Part shown: in pieces, positions 52,801-60,841 of the stretch
How positions within the stretch are numbered: position 1 is the first letter of the stretch
How the letters are laid out: each line of letters opens with the position of its first letter
Source: Ampullaceana balthica
Taxonomy: Eukaryota > Mollusca > Gastropoda > Lymnaeidae
Reading direction: 5' to 3'
Length of the DNA stretch: 64,000 bases
NCBI GenBank assembly: GCA_944989445.1
Contig: CALYLW010000500.1
Location: 186,001 to 250,000, forward strand
Translations under genes and position numbers: made by a program
The notes under the pieces: model-generated
Told to the model about the DNA's origin: nothing
What the model saw: the letters and a program-made list of their open reading frames with translations, nothing else
Database searches by the model: none

Positions 52801-54023
52801 TACATAAATCACTATGTACACCAATAAATTTTGTGGTTTCACATGTTGGAGACATGTATCAACGAATTCATTCACCTTGTCTCTCTCTCTCTCTCGAACC
52901 TTCTAACACGCATCCGTCACGTGATCTTGTTCTCTGCTCTTAATCCCGTGATTCTCACGTGACAGCACCGAGCAGCAAGCTAAGGATCCAGAAATTAGGT
53001 GATGTGGTAAAGATAATAATAAAAGTTGAGGGGGGTGTAGGAAGTCGATATTGGTCTGTTAAGTCTAAGGGGACCCACTTACATAGGTTTTATTATAAAG
53101 CCTGTCCTTTAATATTTTATAACTGATATTAATATAAATAAATTAACATTTGTACCGATTAAATTCAAACCCTTTCAAAATACATCGGAGCCAAAAATGT
53201 TCAAAATTGGTCGTATTGGTCGTGGGCCAAACATTTATGTATTAAACAAGTAAGGAAGATAGAATTGTGGAACAGCATTCGTGCAGCAGCTTTTGCTTGC
53301 CGAGGCCTCGGAATAATACTAAAAATAGATAATATTGATTAATTAATTAATAATATGATTAATAATAATAATGATGATGATGATAATAATAATATAATAA
53401 TAATTAATAATAATAATTAATAATAGTAATGACCAGCCAGAGATTAGAGTCCTGTTAAGTACTAACAGGTCACGGTGGTCGAGTGGCAGCGCGCTCGACT
53501 GGCGTTCCGATGGTCACGGGTTCGAATCCATGTGAAGTCAAGGATTTGTTCCCGGGGCCTAGGGCATCCCTGAGTCCACCCAGTTCCTAGTGGGTACCCG
53601 ATATCAGTTGGGGAAGTAAAGGCGGCTGGGCATTGTGCTAGCCACACACTCCTAGCGTATGCCTTGGCTATTGAAACTTGTGAACGCTGTTTCACTTGCC
53701 CCATAAGTCAACATGGTCCCTGAAAAGGGAACTTTTACTACTATGTACTAAAATAATACTATTTGATGATTATTTTTATCTTTCATTTTACTCCTTATTT
53801 TACTCAATGACTCACGCGACATTTCTGACAGCGGGATGGCAGTGCACAGATCCCAGTAGCAGTCGTGCCAGATGCCGTGAGCTTCCAGTCCCCATACTGT
53901 CCAGTGTTTCGTCAACAGCCCCGTGCTGTGCAATTTCCAACCAATGACCTCCAAGACGAGGGCAAAGATGACCGCAAAGTCCACTCGACATTGACGAGTA
54001 AGGATGGTCATCTGTTTGGACAT
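42432..54023 (-). CDS. Claudin/PMP22-like tetraspan protein, gene B, three exons
   Basis: Exons 53816-54023, 42927-43082 and 42432-42634 join to 188 residues, phase 1 at both introns as in gene A. Start is Met at 54023, the first ATG after an in-frame TAG. Four membrane segments: [76 protein letters not shown]. The first loop reads [15 protein letters not shown] then DLC, close to the claudin W-GLW-C-C signature and better preserved than in gene A. The tail (KQHSYA) is short, with no clear PDZ-binding motif. These proteins act at the plasma membrane in cell contacts or as channel subunits; which role applies here is unknown. The 10.7 kb first intron hosts an LTR retrotransposon in the same orientation. 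Confidence 0.9.
42927..43082 (-). CDS. Gene B, exon 2 (TM2-TM3)
   Basis: Acceptor ACATTGCAG and donor T|GTGAGT. It encodes [28 protein letters not shown] and [13 protein letters not shown]. Confidence 0.9.
43297..43567 (-). mobile_element. tRNA-derived SINE, copy 2, in gene B intron 1
   Basis: Tail, core (GGGTACCTGACACTAATTAAG on the minus strand, given in part as GGGTACCTGACAC) and head are recognisable. The B box is degenerate and the A box is TGGTTGAGCGGC, so it is an older copy than 53471. It abuts the LTR element. Confidence 0.78.
43601..43904 (-). repeat. 3' LTR
   Basis: 304 bp aligning with 52678-52964: TGTCACACAT, CTCTCGTACAAT, ATGAAATATCC, GAGACATGTATCA and GATTCTCACGT in order. 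Its CT tract (about 43794-43834) is roughly twice as long as in the other LTR, and its outer minus-strand start TGCA has drifted from TGTCA. Confidence 0.93.
43905..43919 (-). other. Polypurine tract
   Basis: AAGGATGGGGGTGAA on the minus strand directly before the 3' LTR, purine-rich with one interrupting T pair, where plus-strand synthesis would start. Confidence 0.8.
44353..44700 (-). pseudogene. RNase H of the LTR element
   Basis: [18 protein letters not shown] holds the first catalytic Asp, [15 protein letters not shown] the Glu, and [11 protein letters not shown] corresponds to TDHKPL with changes. The frame ends at 44353; 43920-44352 is AT-rich without coding, so no integrase follows. 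Confidence 0.88.
44695..45540 (-). pseudogene. Reverse transcriptase of the LTR element
   Basis: [39 protein letters not shown] (first Asp motif), [16 protein letters not shown], and YVD followed by a frameshift where YVDD is expected. The thumb is represented by [13 protein letters not shown]. The catalytic YxDD is lost and the frame breaks several times. It follows the integrase C-terminus after a linker of about 190 bp ([20 protein letters not shown]). Confidence 0.88.
46482..49136 (-). mobile_element. Twin-primed (5'-inverted) non-LTR retrotransposon inside the integrase gene
   Basis: Flanked by 11-bp copies of GGTAAGAGCAT (46471-46481 and 49137-49147). The 47964-49136 part encodes plus-strand endonuclease end (TGNSDHVPL) and RT start ([40 protein letters not shown]). 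46482-47963 encodes the continuation on the minus strand ([41 protein letters not shown]). The protein break falls exactly at DYSK/AFDKV, the geometry of twin priming. A last minus-strand piece (46482-46611, [19 protein letters not shown]) looks like the C-terminus. RT contains the YADD site but several stops; dead. Clade not assigned. Confidence 0.85.
46612..47637. other. AT-rich block replacing the middle of the LINE
   Basis: Interrupts the LINE between FCKSEEELQ and its presumed C-terminus. It has CCGGATCCGG and CGGATTCGGCAAATATT motifs at 47545-47610, resembling those at 29950-30050, and ends GGCTGATCCCTA. It may be an hAT-like insertion, but I found no clear terminal repeat or target duplication. 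Confidence 0.4.
49664..50047 (+). mobile_element. LINE 3'-end fragment inside the LTR element
   Basis: 5'-truncated, plus strand. [20 protein letters not shown] shifts frame into [20 protein letters not shown] and [19 protein letters not shown], the typical C-terminus of APE-type LINE polyproteins, then a short 3' UTR ending GGGTTAAGGGATAG. It splits protease from integrase of the host element. The left border is approximate. Confidence 0.82.
50048..50359 (-). pseudogene. Retropepsin-type protease of the LTR element
   Basis: The active-site triad Asp-Ser-Gly (50342-50350) sits in [11 protein letters not shown], followed by [13 protein letters not shown] and the flap-distal [11 protein letters not shown], the ILG-type motif of retroviral aspartic proteases. 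A TGA lies three codons before the active site. The right end is cut by the LINE fragment at 49664-50047. Confidence 0.8.
50666..51585 (-). pseudogene. gag of the LTR element, with zinc knuckle
   Basis: Starts Met at 51585. It has a charged coiled-coil (about residues 1-110), then a capsid-like region ([34 protein letters not shown]). After a frameshift near 51060 comes a SCAN-like helical part ([26 protein letters not shown]). A CCHC-type knuckle [14 protein letters not shown] at 50666-50707 has Tyr where the zinc-binding His should be. Arg-rich tail beyond. At least two frameshifts; not functional. Confidence 0.85.
52660..52672 (-). promoter_or_regulatory. Primer-binding site, leucine tRNA type
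   Basis: Minus strand TGGTGTCAGAAGT, five bases inside the 5' LTR. It is complementary to the CCA end of animal leucine tRNAs (...ACTTCTGACACCA). Confidence 0.75.
52678..52964 (-). repeat. 5' LTR
   Basis: 287 bp with TGTCA...TGACA inverted ends. It carries a short CT run at 52892-52914 and internal GATCACGTGACG, a CACGTG E-box, on the minus strand. Confidence 0.93.
53338..53426. repeat. (TAA/TGA)n microsatellite
   Basis: AATAATAATGATGATGATGA and ATAATAATAATTAATAAT runs, just upstream of the SINE at 53471 in plus orientation. Confidence 0.9.
53471..53750 (+). mobile_element. tRNA-derived SINE, copy 3, in gene B intron 1
   Basis: Best-preserved copy: A box TGGTCGAGTGGCAG, perfect B box GGTTCGAATCC at 53519-53529, core GTGGGTACCCGATATCAGTT and AAAGGCGGCTGGGCATTGTG, 3' end GAAAAGGGAACTTTTACTAC. 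It lies 65 bp from the gene B exon 1 donor, in antisense orientation to the gene. Confidence 0.9.
53816..54023 (-). CDS. Gene B, exon 1 (start, TM1, first loop)
   Basis: [20 protein letters not shown] begins the protein. The donor is C|GTGAGT at 53815. The first loop carries the Trp and two Cys of the claudin-type signature. Higher GC than the flanks. Confidence 0.88.
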
Positions 54024-54179
54024 AGAGTGAATGTTTGGAAGCGTTAGATAATGTGTCGTCGTCCCCGTCGGAAGTTCTCTAATGTACTACCGGTGAAACA
54101 GGCAAGATTAAATCCCCTGTCAGGTATATTCTGGCCTATTTTTTATGTGTTTCACATTTAAATTTTTTGTAGACACCCC

Positions 54180-54605
54180 GCGGCGTAGCATACGCCGCAG
54201 ACTTGTTCATAGAGAGTGCAAAGAGAGTGGAGAAAGAACGGACACAAACTACAGCACGAAGAAATCAAAACAACGCGATTGAACGTCGGTTAATAAATGG
54301 GAGGCGGGTAACAACAACCTCAGTGTGCATGTCTTTATGTTTACTCGTTTAGTCGCTATTTTGTATTTACTTAGTGCTGCTTTTTTGTGTCTGTACTCTC
54401 ACAGCACCCCCAACCCTTCTTTGCACTTTCTATGATGAGCAAGTCTGCAGCGTAACCTACGCCGTGGGTCTCTCCAGAGTTCCTTCTCTTCATTCACTCA
54501 CAGTCGTTTGCCCAAACCCACCCCATTTTGACAACTATATCTTTCAGGAAATCTTTACCCGTCACTAAATCATTAGCGGCGTATGCTACGCCGCGGGTCA
54601 GCTAG
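54180..54605 (+). mobile_element. Helitron-like element, 3' terminus identified
   Basis: The 3' end has hairpin GCGGCGTA-TGC-TACGCCGC (54576-54594), seven spacer bases and CTAG (54602-54605) followed by T, the Helitron signature. An internal inverted copy of the same palindrome and flank is at 54186-54240 facing 54421-54475. The 5' TC end is not certain. The open frame at 54374-54568 is incidental. Confidence 0.7.
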
Positions 54606-54985
54606 TAAACAATATAATAGCCCAAGTCACTTGATGGATGGATCCGTAACGCTATGACGTCATTGTTTGAGCTTATATTTTAATACAAGGCGTGCATCAG
54701 GAGGTGTGCAAATTAATTATAAATTAAAGATTATTTTTCAAATAGTACAACAGTCCATAGCAGTTAAAAAAGCGTGTGGTGTTTCTCGCCGTAAAAAAAA
54801 ATTATATGACGTCATTGTTTTAGCTTATATTTAATTTTGGAAAAGGGAACGATGTAAAAAGAGGATTTGTGGATTTATAAATGTGTACATTTCAGGAGGT
54901 TTAATATTTCGTATTTATCAAACAAGTATACGTTACTTGGCCTCTTGAAAAGAAGTGGGCGCCGTAGGCGCCCTACAACCCCTAG
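54606..54985 (+). mobile_element. Helitron-like element (family D), 3' terminus identified
   Basis: Hairpin GGGCGCC-GTA-GGCGCCC (54958-54974), seven bases, then CTAG (54982-54985) and T. It starts immediately after the previous element's CTAG. Contains two TGACGTCAT sites and shares blocks with 22616-24352. Confidence 0.68.
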
Positions 54986-55021
54986 TTTAAATATATGGAA
55001 GTCAAATGATTTCAATTTTTT

Positions 55022-55476
55022 AAATCCCTTATATTAACTTTGAAATCTTGTCGTTCGTCGTCGGGAAGGCAGAAAAACAAAAGTAAAAAAAAATATTTAA
55101 AAATGTACACACTTCCCGTGATGCTATCGAGCTGAAATTTTGCACTAAGACTCGTGTCACCTAACAATGCATCATATCAAAATTTCAGATCGATCGAATA
55201 TACTGTAATTAAATAAAATGCATTTTTAGTTTATCTCTATATAACATATGTAATTCAAATTCACGGTTTGTTGTTTGTCTTCAACGTCCCAGTTGAGTTA
55301 ACACGTAGACGCCACCAGTCGATGTCCACACCCCCTCCCCCCTTCCCCCGGTTTTAAAGCCAGGGGACATCAGTCGGTTTCAGTCTGTAAATATTTGTCG
55401 CGTTTGAACATAATCAATACTTATAGTTATGTCTTATATATAAGGGATTTATAGTCAAAAACTTTGTTTTTACGGG
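55022..55476 (-). repeat. Dispersed repeat family A, diverged copy 4
   Basis: Ends AAATCCCTTATATTAACTT and AAGGGATTTATAGTCAAAAA match family A, as does AAAATTTCAGATCGATCG. The middle is different, with a C-rich tract at 55333-55350. Confidence 0.65.
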
Positions 55477-56959
55477 GTTGTTTAATTTAAGCACAGTCTC
55501 ACCTACAGATGATTTATTTTGAGTGTATGCGGAAGATTGGTTGATTTGTGGACGCTCTAAGACATGATAAGATTTATATAGAGAAGAATCTGTCCAGAGT
55601 GTCTCTCAAACTTTTATTAAAGTGTGTCTATCGCTCTCCACCAGTTCCGTCATTTGTAGGTATATTAGAAGCAGCCATTTTAATCAAGTTAAATATTAAT
55701 GTATTTTCTTCTTCTTTTTTTATTAAATCAAATCATAAATACAAATATAAATGAATGAATTGAAGTTTGACGAAAATAATTACCTATTGCATTTTCAGAA
55801 TTAACGCTTAGTTGCTCACTGTACTTTCATGTATGAACAATTTCTTATCGCAACTGCAAAACTAATGTCAAATGTGTCGCCAATGTGGTATACAATGGCA
55901 GTTGGAAGAATAAAACTGTAATCATTGGTTCATTTTAAAATGCGTCTTAAAAGAAGAAATTAACAGAATGGCATTTTATACGGGAGGATATAGCTTTTGC
56001 TGACTTTACCCCTGATTTAAATTATTGCTTACTACATTATCAATAAAAAAAACGAATTCTTGAAGACGATTGTCATATAGTTGTATGCATTAAATATTTA
56101 ACGATATATTTTTTTCCTCCAATTGGCATAACTAGATGACATGAATTCAACTTACATAAAACAGCTTTAGTTACTGTTGTAATAGCTGTCATGCGATAAG
56201 TACCGATAGAAAAACTAATAGTATCACTTACATTGAGTGGCTGGCTGAAACTGTAACTCAACTTGAGGTGAGCTCGCCAAATATGCCTTCACACTGCTGG
56301 AGGACAAGGTTGCTATTGATTCGATTCCTTTATCGAATGGAATAAATCAATCGATTGTTTCACGGAATTCGCGACACTTTTGAAAATGCAACGACGTAGA
56401 AATAATAAAAGGCCGCAGTGTTTGTCTGGCTCAAACATACGGAGCGAGGGAGGGAAAAAAAGAGGGAGAGAAAACAAATTAGAAAGAAAGAGAGAGAAAC
56501 AATTTATCCTTATTTCTCTCTATATAAATAAATATTTATACACACACATATAGAGGCGTAGCTACTGTTGGTGCCATCCTGTAGTATGAGTTTATCGTAC
56601 AACACAACAACCACACACATATTTTACAACTGCCTTGTTTATTCTTCTTGAATTAGTACATAGTTGAACTATGACAAGGACAAAAAACAAAACAATTTAT
56701 TGAAGGTCATAAGATCGAAGTGTTTAGTTCTGTAACAGCCTAAAGTTATAATTAGATTCTGATGAAATTTTCTTGTTCTTCTTTTTATTAAGGGCAGACG
56801 AGCAATACTTTGATCATTTTCGTTCCTATGACAGTTGATGTTTACTCAATACATCTATGAAGATAAAGGGCTGCTCATCGAGGTGTTAGTGACTGGAGTT
56901 TGGGAAATAGGAGGAAACAGACACGAATACGCCAATTACTGCTGCCTCATTTTGATAGC
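55477..56959. other. Gene-free stretch
   Basis: Short frames without recognisable domains. A possible spliced-leader-like or 5' UTR exon ending GTAAGTGATA on the minus strand near 56235 could not be supported. A/G-rich at 56440-56510. Confidence 0.45.
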
Positions 56960-57324
56960 TTTCTCCAGTTCCTCTCTTTTTCTCCGAATCCGCTGGCACA
57001 ACATCATCAGCAACGAGGTCCTGAGGCGACGCAGAGAACCAGTGGAAGAGATAATATGCCAACGCAGATGGAGATGGATTGGTCACACACTCAGAAAGCC
57101 AAATTCCAGTATTACGAGACAAGCCCTCACTTGGAACCCCTCAGGGCAAGTTAAAAAAATAGGTTGACCCAGAATGACCTGGAGAAGGGAACTGGAGGCA
57201 GAAACCAAAAAGAGTTGGCACAGCTGGGGACAGCTGGAGAGACTGGCTCACAACCGGGATGCCTTGAAAGTCTTTGTTTTGTAGCCTATCACCCCAGATG
57301 GGACGACGGGCGATGATGATGATA
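56960..57324 (+). mobile_element. LINE 3' end (C-terminus of a non-LTR retrotransposon)
   Basis: Plus strand [35 protein letters not shown] and (after a frameshift near 57150) RPRMTWRRELEAETKKSWHS, RDAWKVFV. This is the usual end of LINE polyproteins of the endonuclease/RT type. The stop is followed by GATGATGATGAT, a microsatellite-type LINE tail. 5'-truncated. Confidence 0.82.
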
Positions 57325-57672
57325 TTGTCCTTAGCAGGAAAGAGCAGCTCATGTGTTGTGTTCTTGCACTTATAATAAGTTATATGTCTGAACTCGTCTT
57401 TGATTTGACGAGAGAGGGATGAGTTTGGAATTCGGCTAACAAAACCCATGTTGTTCCTTTCCTGGATTTAAGGATGCAAATTTGTAAATAACTTAATCAA
57501 ACTCAATTTCCTTTAACGTATCATACACAAATTACATTAACAGACCCAAATCAGAAAGCCTTGTCTGTCTCGTTCTAGATCGTAAATCATTTTTCATAAA
57601 TTTAGTTTTGTAGAAGCTGAGGTCACGGGAAGCCCAGCCACACCTGATATAGTAAATATAGTTAAAATGACA

Positions 57673-57780
57673 AAGGGGAACCCTAAGACCTGGGAACGGG
57701 TTCCTGCCTTCACTGAGACTTTAACCTGAGACCCATCAGATTGCTAGCCGAACGCGATACCACTCGGCCACAGCGCCTCC
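57673..57780 (-). mobile_element. tRNA-derived SINE, truncated copy 4
   Basis: Keeps the head (TGGCCGAGTGGTATCGCG on the minus strand) and early core (CCCAGGTCTTAGGG). The B box and tail are eroded. Confidence 0.65.
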
Positions 57781-58627
57781 TTCAGGTGACTTTTAAGACT
57801 TTGAATTTATTTTAAATTTTTTTCTTCAGATAACTTATATATGAAGAATTCAATCTTTTTTCAGATCCTAAAAATTCATCTTCCCTTGCTAGTGCTATAT
57901 ACTTGTATTAAACAGTAGCAAGCCAATACACTATTTCCTTGCGCTGTGTTGATCTGATGTGGACTTGAGCATGACAGCGACCAATACATTTCAGCATCTC
58001 CTGATAACTTTCTACTGACATTCTCTTCTCAAAATCGTAATATTCTCTCTATATAAATTCCCAAATTTTACAATTTCGAAAGTTCACTTTCAATAGTGTG
58101 TTCTACTAAAGTGGGGAATTTCATTCCTGTAGAAAATTGTTTACGAGTTTGTCAAGCAGACAGTAAAATTGTTTACGAGTTTTTAAAGCTTTTGGTCTGC
58201 AGACAGTAAAATCAACGTCTTCAAATAAATGAAACTAAAACAAAATGTAGCAGATACATTTAAGATTGCAAACAGATGATGATGGTTTCTCGTATATTGA
58301 TAGTCTTGCATGCCCACGTCACTCTGATTTTCAAAATTTGACTTAAATTTTGTAAAAAAAACCTCTTTAGATTTTTTATTAGAATCTACGAAATAAAAGG
58401 AAAAAGAATTTGCTGTCCATGTTTCTTTTAAGCTGCGCTATAGCGCAGATATCTGACCGATGGTTTGCTGCATTTTAGAATAACCACGCAGCAAATTTAG
58501 TAAAATTTTGCACAAAATTTTTGCAGTGCAACTTTTCACAAGTGTTTTTTTTTACCTTGCACACGAAGCAACGAACTTTAGAAAAAAAACATTGCTGGCT
58601 AAGTCTAAATTTTCTAGAGAATAACAA
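57781..58627. other. Gene-free stretch
   Basis: Contains a duplicated AAAATTGTTTACGAGTTT motif (58132 and 58167). No gene supported. Confidence 0.5.
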
Positions 58628-59060
58628 CCAACTTCAGTCACTGCCACGTATTCAACAACCCAATATTTCATACAACTTCAGTCACTGTCACGTCTTCCAC
58701 TACCCAATATTTCATACAACTTCAGCCACTGCCAAGTATTGAACAACCCAATATTTCACACAACTTCAGTCACTTCCACGTATTCAACAACGCAATATTT
58801 CATACAACTTCAGCCACTGCCAAGTATTGAACAACTCAATATTTCATACAGCTTCAGTCACTGTCACGTATTCAACGACCCAATATTTCATACAACTTCA
58901 GCCACTGCCACGTCTTCAACTACCCAATATTTCATACATCTTCAGCCACTGCCAAGTATTGAACAACCCAATATATTTCATACTACAACTTCAGTCACTG
59001 CCACGTATTCAACAGCCCAATATTTCATATAGCTTCAGCCACTGCCATGTATTAAAAAAA
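58628..59060. repeat. 44-bp minisatellite, about 10 copies
   Basis: ACTTCAGTCACTGCCACGTA followed by TTCAACAACCCAATATTTCA, first starts at 58631 and 58675. Alternating variants CACGTATTCAAC and AAGTATTGAAC suggest an 88-bp higher-order unit in part. Confidence 0.93.
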
Positions 59061-60180
59061 TCCTAATATTTCACAGAATGTACAGCTGCATGATGAGTAG
59101 TGAGCAATTGAACGTTTTCTTGAGAGTCTCATCCCCAACATTACGATATCTCCAAATAAAATATCGAATCATGAGAAACCGAGGAAAAGAGAAAAAAAAA
59201 GGTTTTCTGAAGAAGTTCTGAAAAATGTAATACACGAATATTTGTTTTCGTGATTAAGGTTGATGACAACACAAGTTAACAAATAGACCATGCATCAATT
59301 AAAATCGCTTTCCTGTTATTATTTTACAGGCATTATAGTTTGTTTACTATCACTATTAACAAAGAAAGGAAAATGTAAGAGATAAAACTCGCACGAACCC
59401 TCAAGGCCGTCTAAGAATGAATGTGTTAGTGTGTGTGTCTGTGTGTGTTTTGCACAATGTATGCCTTTTTATATCATTTTAAAGGTCAATGGTCTATTGT
59501 TTAAGATGTCTTGAAAGCATACATTTTGCAAGATGTTTCATTGGCTTTCCGTTTGGTAACAAGTGCGTGCATTCGTATTGCTGAAAACAGAAGATCAGTG
59601 GGTATTTCTATTTCCCCAAGCGTTTGGCGTCATTAAACAACAGAACTCTTTTTTTACGCTGAATAATTATTTGGACAGTTCATTGTAAAGTCTTTCTAAT
59701 AATTAATAATCTAGGATCGCATCAATGAAAACAACTTGGGAATAGCAATTTAATGGAAACACGCGAAAAAACACGAAAATTGTAAAAAAAAATTTTCCAG
59801 CTCTTTCATAGGACATTATATTTATTTTGTTCTATATATTTTTTCTTTGTTATCATTCCGAGATTTCCCGAGGTGTCAGACCTCTGAAATAATTTTTCAA
59901 ACATAATTTTCACAACTATCTCAATCTTCTTCTAGACTTTAAACATGCAGACGTTCAGGCATACCGAGTAGGGTTTGACGTAGTGTTTTAGCTATCTGTA
60001 TTTAAAAAAAAGTTATTTGGTGTTTAATGAAAACAAAACACTCACAACAAACTAACTAAAAAAAATTGTTTTGACTTAATCAAACTTTTTAATGAGTAAG
60101 TATTCCTTCAGTACATCACTGGGCACAGTGGCGAGCCTCATTCAGATGGGGCGATAAGTTGGCGAGAGAAGGTTCAGCCC
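59061..60180. other. Gene-free stretch
   Basis: AT-rich; a short (GT)n tract lies at 59425-59450. No gene supported. Confidence 0.5.
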
Positions 60181-60253
60181 AGCCCCAACCCGATCGCCCG
60201 ATGACCCAGCTGGGTGACCCCCAGCTGGGTCATCGGGCGATCGGGTTGGGGCT
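60181..60253. repeat. Perfect hairpin with 34-bp arms
   Basis: Arm 60181-60214 (AGCCCCAACCCGATCGCCCG...) is exactly complementary to 60220-60253 (...CGGGCGATCGGGTTGGGGCT) across the 5-base loop TGACC. GC-rich against an AT-rich background. Confidence 0.95.
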
Positions 60254-60613
60254 GATAGTGGCTTAAAGACCATTTCCGAGAGAAATGGCTTCAGGGCTGG
60301 GCATCTGGAAGTACGGCCAGAAAAGTATTCCAGTACATGCCGCGACCGAGCAAAATGTGACTCCTGGTGGGAAATTGGACGTAGCAATCAGACGCTCATA
60401 ACTAGAATGAGAACTGAACATTGTCCCATACGAAGCTACTTGTACAAATTCAACACTAGAAGGGAACTGGCCTGTCGTCTGTGTGGCCACACGGAGGAGA
60501 CGGTGGCCCATGTACTCGAAGAGTGCCCCGAGCTGTGCGGGGTTTTGGAAGAAGTCACGGTACCTGCAGGAGTACCTCTATGGCGAAGCCCGCTTGATGA
60601 GCGCATGCGATAA
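60254..60613 (+). pseudogene. LINE C-terminal region with zinc-knuckle
   Basis: An open frame runs through GFRAGHLEVRPEKYSS, CDSWWEIGRSNQTLITRMRT, then EHCPIRSYLYKFN and CRLCGHTEETVAHVLEECPE, ending TAA at 60611-60613. The C-x2-C-x7-H-x4-C knuckle after a GHCPL-like motif is typical of the C-termini of jockey/CR1/I-type LINEs. The RT domain is missing upstream. Confidence 0.75.
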
Positions 60614-60618
60614 AATGA

Positions 60619-60700
60619 ACCGGGTCCTAAGAGCCTAAGGGTCTTTACTCATGAATCTACATTCTCTTTTGGGTTAAGCCCTTAGCTCTTAGGACCCGGT
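60619..60700. repeat. Stem-loop just after the LINE frame
   Basis: ACCGGGTCCTAAGAG-C-CTAAGGG (60619-60641) pairs with CCCTTAGCTCTTAGGACCCGG (60679-60700) with a one-base bulge and a 37-nt loop. It begins six bases after the stop codon and may be a 3' UTR structure of the LINE. Confidence 0.85.
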
Positions 60701-60841
60701 GTGATTGCAGATTTACTCAGTGTGTCTTTCGAAATCAATCAATACCAGATTAATCATCAGACGGGTGTCGACGTTGAAACTGTCTGTGGGATGCGCATAT
60801 GTTCATCGGGAGTCTCTTATACTATAGACTTGTGCTCAAGG

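Larger units (their letters stand above)
43601..52964 (-). mobile_element. Complete Ty3/gypsy-related LTR retrotransposon with integrase before RT (Gmr1-type order), inactive
   Basis: Bounded by direct LTRs (43601-43904 and 52678-52964) and flanked by the 5-bp duplication GCACC on both sides (43596-43600 and 52965-52969). On the minus strand the order is 5' LTR, primer-binding site, gag, CCHC knuckle, protease, integrase, reverse transcriptase, RNase H, polypurine tract, 3' LTR. Nothing lies between RNase H and the polypurine tract, so integrase is upstream of RT, unlike usual Ty3/gypsy elements and like Gmr1. Frameshifts and stops break all frames. Two LINE insertions (46482-49136 and about 49664-50047) interrupt pol. 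It lies in gene B intron 1, in the gene's orientation. Confidence 0.92.

Noticed and set aside
53471..53545. tRNA gene
   Set aside because: A and B boxes are good, but the acceptor stem does not pair and a SINE core and tail follow directly; the same unit recurs in the window.
56225..56345. Possible exon on the minus strand ending CAAT|GTAAGT
   Set aside because: The donor is good and one frame is open for about 25 codons, but there is no recognisable protein, no clear acceptor, and no link to gene B beyond position.
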